From positions 1 to 56,958 of the forward strand of contig JBDSTZ010000159.1 in the NCBI GenBank assembly GCA_039927975.1: 56,958 nucleotides of DNA. The letters run 5' to 3'. This DNA comes from JBDSTZ01 sp039927975. Lineage in GTDB: Bacteria; Pseudomonadota; Gammaproteobacteria; Burkholderiales; Burkholderiaceae_D. Within the stretch, counting starts at the first letter, position 1. Every line of letters begins with the position of its first letter. This document shows positions 51,707 through 56,958 of the stretch, piece after piece. Position numbers and translations under genes: made by a program. Under the pieces are notes generated by a model. The model was not told the DNA's origin. It worked only from the letters and a program-made list of their open reading frames with translations, and did not search any database.

Positions 51707-52900
51707 ATGAACATGATTGAAAACATCGAGCGCAAGTTGAAGGCACTGGACGGGCATAGCCTGATCCGGCGCCGTCGCGTGGTCGATTCGCCGTGCGCAC
51801 CGCGCCTGCGGATCGACGGCCGCTCGCTGCTCGCCTTTTGCAGCAACGATTACCTGAGCCTCGCTTCGCACCCGCGGGTGGTGGCGGCGCTGCGCGAGGG
51901 GGCCGATCTGTACGGCGCCGGCAGCGGTGCCTCGCACCTGATCAGTGGTCACAGCCGCGCCCACGAGCTGCTCGAAGAGCGCCTGGCCGCCTTTGTCGGG
52001 CCCAACCTCGAATCGGCGCGCGCGCTGTCCTTCTGCACCGGCTACATGGCCAACCTGGCGATATTGTCGGCGCTGGCCGACGATCCGAACGCGGTGATCT
52101 TTTCCGAGTCGCTCAACCACGCCTCGCTGATCGACGGCGCCCGTCTGGCGCGCGCCAGCGTCAAGGTCTACCCGCATGCCGACCTGGGCGCGCTGGCCGC
52201 GCTGATGGCCGCCGCCGGCGAAGGCCCCAAGCTGGTGGTGACCGACAGCGTGTTCAGCATGGACGGCGTGCTGGCCCCGCTGCCCGAGCTGCTGGCGCTG
52301 TGCGAGCAGCACGCCGCCTGGCTGGTGATCGACGACGCCCACGGCTTCGGCGTGCTGGGCGAAAACGGCCGCGGCGCGCTCGAGCACTTCGCCCTGCGCT
52401 CGCCCAATCTTGTCTACATGGGCACCCTCGGCAAGGCGGCCGGCGTCGGCGGCGCCTTCGTGGCAGCCCACGCCAGCGTGATCGAACTGATGATCCAGCG
52501 CGCGCGCCCGTATATTTACACCACCGCCGCGCCGCCGGCGCTGGCGCACGCGCTGCTGGCCAGTCTCGACATCATCGGCGGCGACGAAGGCCGCGCGCGC
52601 CGCGCCGGCCTGCGCGCGCGCATCGCCCAGCTGGGCGAGAGCCTGCACCTGAACACCTGGCAGCGCCCAGTCTCGCCCACCGCGATCCAGCCGATCATCA
52701 TCGGCGCCAACGAGGAAGCCTTGCGCATCGCCGCCGTGCTGTACGAGCAAGGGCTGTGGGTGCCGGCGATTCGTCCGCCGACGGTCCCGCCCGGCACCGC
52801 GCGCCTGCGCGTGACGCTGTCGGCCGATCACACCGAGGACGACGTGGCGCAACTGGCGCACGCGCTCAACGAGCTTGAAAGGACATCCGATGAGCCTTAA
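51707..52900 (+). CDS. bioF: 8-amino-7-oxononanoate synthase
   Basis: PLP enzyme of 397 residues joining pimeloyl-thioester and L-alanine. Motifs seen are LAFCSNDYLSLASHPRVVAA, GAGSGASHLISGHSRAHELLE, VTDSVFSMDGVLAPL, LVIDDAHGFGVLGENGRG and the PLP-lysine in MGTLGKAAGVGGAFV. It starts 13 bases after bioA and its end overlaps bioD by 11 bases. The pimeloyl-ACP-forming genes bioC and bioH are not in the window. Confidence 0.95.
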   Translation: MNMIENIERKLKALDGHSLIRRRRVVDSPCAPRLRIDGRSLLAFCSNDYLSLASHPRVVAALREGADLYGAGSGASHLISGHSRAHELLEERLAAFVGPNLESARALSFCTGYMANLAILSALADDPNAVIFSESLNHASLIDGARLARASVKVYPHADLGALAALMAAAGEGPKLVVTDSVFSMDGVLAPLPELLALCEQHAAWLVIDDAHGFGVLGENGRGALEHFALRSPNLVYMGTLGKAAGVGGAFVAAHASVIELMIQRARPYIYTTAAPPALAHALLASLDIIGGDEGRARRAGLRARIAQLGESLHLNTWQRPVSPTAIQPIIIGANEEALRIAAVLYEQGLWVPAIRPPTVPPGTARLRVTLSADHTEDDVAQLAHALNELERTSDEP

Positions 52901-53726
52901 CGATCCGATGGACCCGGCGCTGGAGCCCGCATTGGCGCCCGCATTGGACCTAACCTTGGCGCCGGTCGAAGGCAGCGAGCAGGAACTGGCGCCCCAGCCG
53001 TCGCTGTCCGCCGAAGGCCTGCCCTCGCGCTTTTGCTGCTTCGTCACCGGCACCGACACCGAAATCGGCAAGACCCTGGTCTCGGCCGCCATCCTGCACA
53101 AGCTGGTGGCCGGCGGCGTGCGCGCCTGCGGCATGAAGCCGGTGGCCGCCGGCGCCGAACTGCGCGACGGCGAACTGCACAATGAGGACGCCGACTCCCT
53201 CATCGTCGAGAGCAACGTCCACCTGCCGCGCAATATCACCACGCCCTACCTGCTGCGCACCCCGGCCGCGCCGCACATCGCCGCCGCGCTCGATGGCGTC
53301 GACATCAGCCCGGTGCCGATCATCGCCGCCTATGCCGAAGTGTCGGCCGCCTCCGACGCCGTGGTGGTCGAAGGCGTGGGCGGCTTCGTCGTGCCGTTCG
53401 CACCCGGTTTCGACAGCGCCGACATGGCGGTGCAACTGAACCTGCCGATCGTGCTGGTGGTCGGCATGCGCCTCGGATGCCTCAACCACGCCCTGCTCAC
53501 GGTCGAAGCGATCGTCGCGCGCGGCCTGGTGGTGGCCGGCTGGGTCGCCAACCAGGTCGACCCCGAGATGGCCTTCGCCGACGAGAATATCGAGGCCCTG
53601 CTGCAGCGCATTCCGGCGCCGCTGCTGGGTCGCGTGCCATATATGGCGCAGCCCTCGGCCGCCGCCGCCGCAGACTATATCGACCTGGCGCCGCTGCCAG
53701 GCTGGCCGCTGGTCGCCTCGGCCTAG
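52890..53726 (+). CDS. bioD: Dethiobiotin synthetase with N-terminal extension
   Basis: ATP-dependent ligase of 278 residues forming the ureido ring of dethiobiotin. The P-loop is FVTGTDTEIGKTLVSA, near residue 48; CGMKPVAAGAE and VVVEGVGGFVVPFAP are also present. ATG 52890 has AAAGGA upstream; an upstream TTG is less likely. The first 40 or so residues (PALEPALAPALDLTLAPVEG) form a repetitive Pro/Ala/Leu stretch absent from E. coli BioD (about 225 residues), probably a disordered tail. It overlaps bioF by 11 bases; bioB starts 36 bases later. Confidence 0.94.
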   Translation: MSLNDPMDPALEPALAPALDLTLAPVEGSEQELAPQPSLSAEGLPSRFCCFVTGTDTEIGKTLVSAAILHKLVAGGVRACGMKPVAAGAELRDGELHNEDADSLIVESNVHLPRNITTPYLLRTPAAPHIAAALDGVDISPVPIIAAYAEVSAASDAVVVEGVGGFVVPFAPGFDSADMAVQLNLPIVLVVGMRLGCLNHALLTVEAIVARGLVVAGWVANQVDPEMAFADENIEALLQRIPAPLLGRVPYMAQPSAAAAADYIDLAPLPGWPLVASA

Positions 53727-53762
53727 AACACGAACAGAACAGAACACACTACCAAAGGAAGC

Positions 53763-54800
53763 ATGATGTCCGAATCCCACGCCGTATCGTTTCACCCGCC
53801 CGCCGCCGCCATCAGCGTGTCGCCCGACGCCAGCTGGCCGGTGGCCGACGTGCTCGCGCTGTTCGAGCTGCCCTTCAACGAACTGATGTTCCAGGCCCAG
53901 AGCGTGCACCGCGCGAACTTCCCGGACGGCGACGTCGAACTGGCCACCCTGCTGTCGATCAAGACCGGCGGCTGCGAAGAAGACTGCGGCTACTGCCCGC
54001 AGGCCGCGCGTTACGACACCGGCGTCGAGGCCAAGAAGCTGCTCGGCATCGACACCGTGCTCGACGCCGCGCGCCAGGCCAAGCAGAACGGCGCGACCCG
54101 CTTCTGCATGGGCGCGGCGTGGCGCAGCCCGAAAGAGCGCGACATGGAAAAGGTCGAAGAGATGGTGCGCGAAGTCAAGGCGCTGGGCCTGGAAACCTGC
54201 GCCACCCTCGGCATGCTCGAAGAAGGCCAGGCCGACCGCCTCAAGCAGGCCGGCCTCGATTACTACAACCACAACCTCGACACCGCGCCCGAGTTCTACA
54301 GCAACGTCATCTCGACCCGCGAATACCAGGACCGTCTCGACACCCTCGGGCGCGTGCGCCACGCCGGCCTGAAAGTCTGCTGCGGCGGCATCGTCGGCAT
54401 GGGCGAATCGCGCCTGCAGCGCGCCGGCCTGATCGCCCAGCTGGCCAACCTGAATCCCTACCCCGAATCGGTGCCGGTCAACCACCTGGTGCAGGTCGAA
54501 GGCACACCGCTGCACGGCATCGATCCGCTCGACCCGTTTGAATTCGTGCGCACCATCGCGGTCGCCCGCATCACCATGCCGCAGGCGCGCGTGCGGCTGT
54601 CGGCCGGACGCCGCCAGATGGGCGAAGCGGTGCAGGCGATGTGCTTCCTGGCCGGCGCCAATTCGATTTTCTATGGCGACAAGCTGCTCACCACCGACAA
54701 CCCCGAAGCGGAAGACGACCGCACCCTGTTGAACAAGCTTGGCCTCTCCACCCGCGCGGCCACGCTCGATTCCGCGCCAAAAGCGAGTTGCGGAGGCTGA
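53763..54800 (+). CDS. bioB: Biotin synthase
   Basis: Radical SAM enzyme of 345 residues inserting sulfur into dethiobiotin. The [4Fe-4S] ligands are C71, C75 and C78 (GGCEEDCGYCPQA). Further blocks are RFCMGAAWRSPKERDME, DYYNHNLDTAPEFY, KVCCGGIVGMGESRLQRAGL and SAGRRQMGEAVQAMCFLAGANS, which hold the auxiliary cluster ligands. ATG 53763 is used, with a second ATG directly after it; AAAGGAAG precedes. It is the last biotin gene before liuD, 57 bases apart. Confidence 0.96.
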   Translation: MMSESHAVSFHPPAAAISVSPDASWPVADVLALFELPFNELMFQAQSVHRANFPDGDVELATLLSIKTGGCEEDCGYCPQAARYDTGVEAKKLLGIDTVLDAARQAKQNGATRFCMGAAWRSPKERDMEKVEEMVREVKALGLETCATLGMLEEGQADRLKQAGLDYYNHNLDTAPEFYSNVISTREYQDRLDTLGRVRHAGLKVCCGGIVGMGESRLQRAGLIAQLANLNPYPESVPVNHLVQVEGTPLHGIDPLDPFEFVRTIAVARITMPQARVRLSAGRRQMGEAVQAMCFLAGANSIFYGDKLLTTDNPEAEDDRTLLNKLGLSTRAATLDSAPKASCGG

Positions 54801-54857
54801 TCGCCACGTCAATCGCCTGCTGGCTTTTCCCTGGACTACCCGTCTCAAAGGTGAAGC

Positions 54858-56867
<2,010 letters not shown>

Positions 56868-56885
56868 TACGCCGACGGAGCAAGC

Positions 56886-56958
56886 ATGCGAATTCTGTTA
56901 TACCGCGCAGATGGTTTGACCGAGGCATGGGTGAGCGATTTCGGCAAAGCCCTGCCCG
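56886..56958 (+). CDS. ghrA: Start of a probable glyoxylate/hydroxypyruvate reductase A, cut by window end
   Basis: Only 24 codons are present (MRILLYRADGLTEAWVSDFG, then KALP). This opening resembles GhrA-type 2-hydroxyacid dehydrogenases, whose first strand is followed by a Trp-containing helix. ATG 56886 has GGAG upstream and lies 18 bases after the liuD stop, so it is probably in the same transcript. With so little sequence the call is tentative. Confidence 0.45.
   Translation, partial: MRILLYRADGLTEAWVSDFGKALP

Overview
The window is a chromosomal segment of a GC-rich Gram-negative bacterium, most likely a betaproteobacterium of the Oxalobacteraceae (Massilia/Duganella/Janthinobacterium type). 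Supporting signs are the codon use, many TonB-dependent receptors and cyclic-di-GMP proteins, aceK beside the leucine-degradation genes, and tight ATGA/TAATG gene overlaps. The placement is inferred from gene content, not from a marker gene. No rRNA, tRNA, CRISPR array, insertion sequence or prophage was recognised.

Layout. (1) 1-6068, plus strand: the end of isovaleryl-CoA dehydrogenase (liuA), aceK, a thiolase, a short-chain dehydrogenase and a second acyl-CoA dehydrogenase, which form a branched-chain/short acyl-CoA catabolic block. (2) 6222-11279, minus: two small exported proteins, an exported LD-carboxypeptidase (S66) and a large TonB receptor. (3) 11558-21187: a purine/nucleoside locus. 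The minus arm holds a Tsx-like channel, a BMP-type binding protein, a Rieske oxygenase, 8-oxoguanine deaminase and a COG0590 deaminase. A GntR/FCD regulator lies between the arms, and the divergent plus arm holds the ABC ATPase and two permeases. (4) 21280-28949: a degenerate twin aspartic-protease-like Sel1 protein, small proteins, a cupin, a TfoX-like protein, a ferredoxin, an oligopeptide-binding protein, and an SpmA-SpmB fusion followed by PBP4. (5) 29232-32970: a dCache-PAS-GGDEF protein, a PIN-like toxin with a frameshifted DUF433-type partner, and a GNAT acetyltransferase. (6) 33012-41806: a peptidoglycan scavenging locus (murQ, AmpG-like permease, DigH-like glycan hydrolase, BadF/MurK-like sugar kinase, AmiD-like amidase, LysR, VanX-like dipeptidase, divergent D-amino-acid dehydrogenase). 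(7) 41817-47289: a small membrane protein, then a TonB receptor, YfiR and a CHASE8-GGDEF-EAL protein. (8) 47445-56958: ychJ, then the methylcrotonyl-CoA carboxylase operon (liuB, liuC, liuD) with bioA-bioF-bioD-bioB inserted between liuC and liuD, and the start of a probable ghrA.

How the parts work together. liuA, liuB, liuC and liuD supply most of leucine breakdown. The embedded biotin genes make the cofactor that LiuD carries. The purine locus looks like uptake plus deamination of (oxidised) purines, with an HpxD-like oxygenase. The peptidoglycan locus reads as a nearly complete route from cell-wall fragments to GlcNAc-6-P and pyruvate. No wholly unknown system is proven. The strongest candidates for something under-described are the peptidoglycan locus, the purine locus with the Rieske enzyme, and the SpmAB-PBP4 pair.
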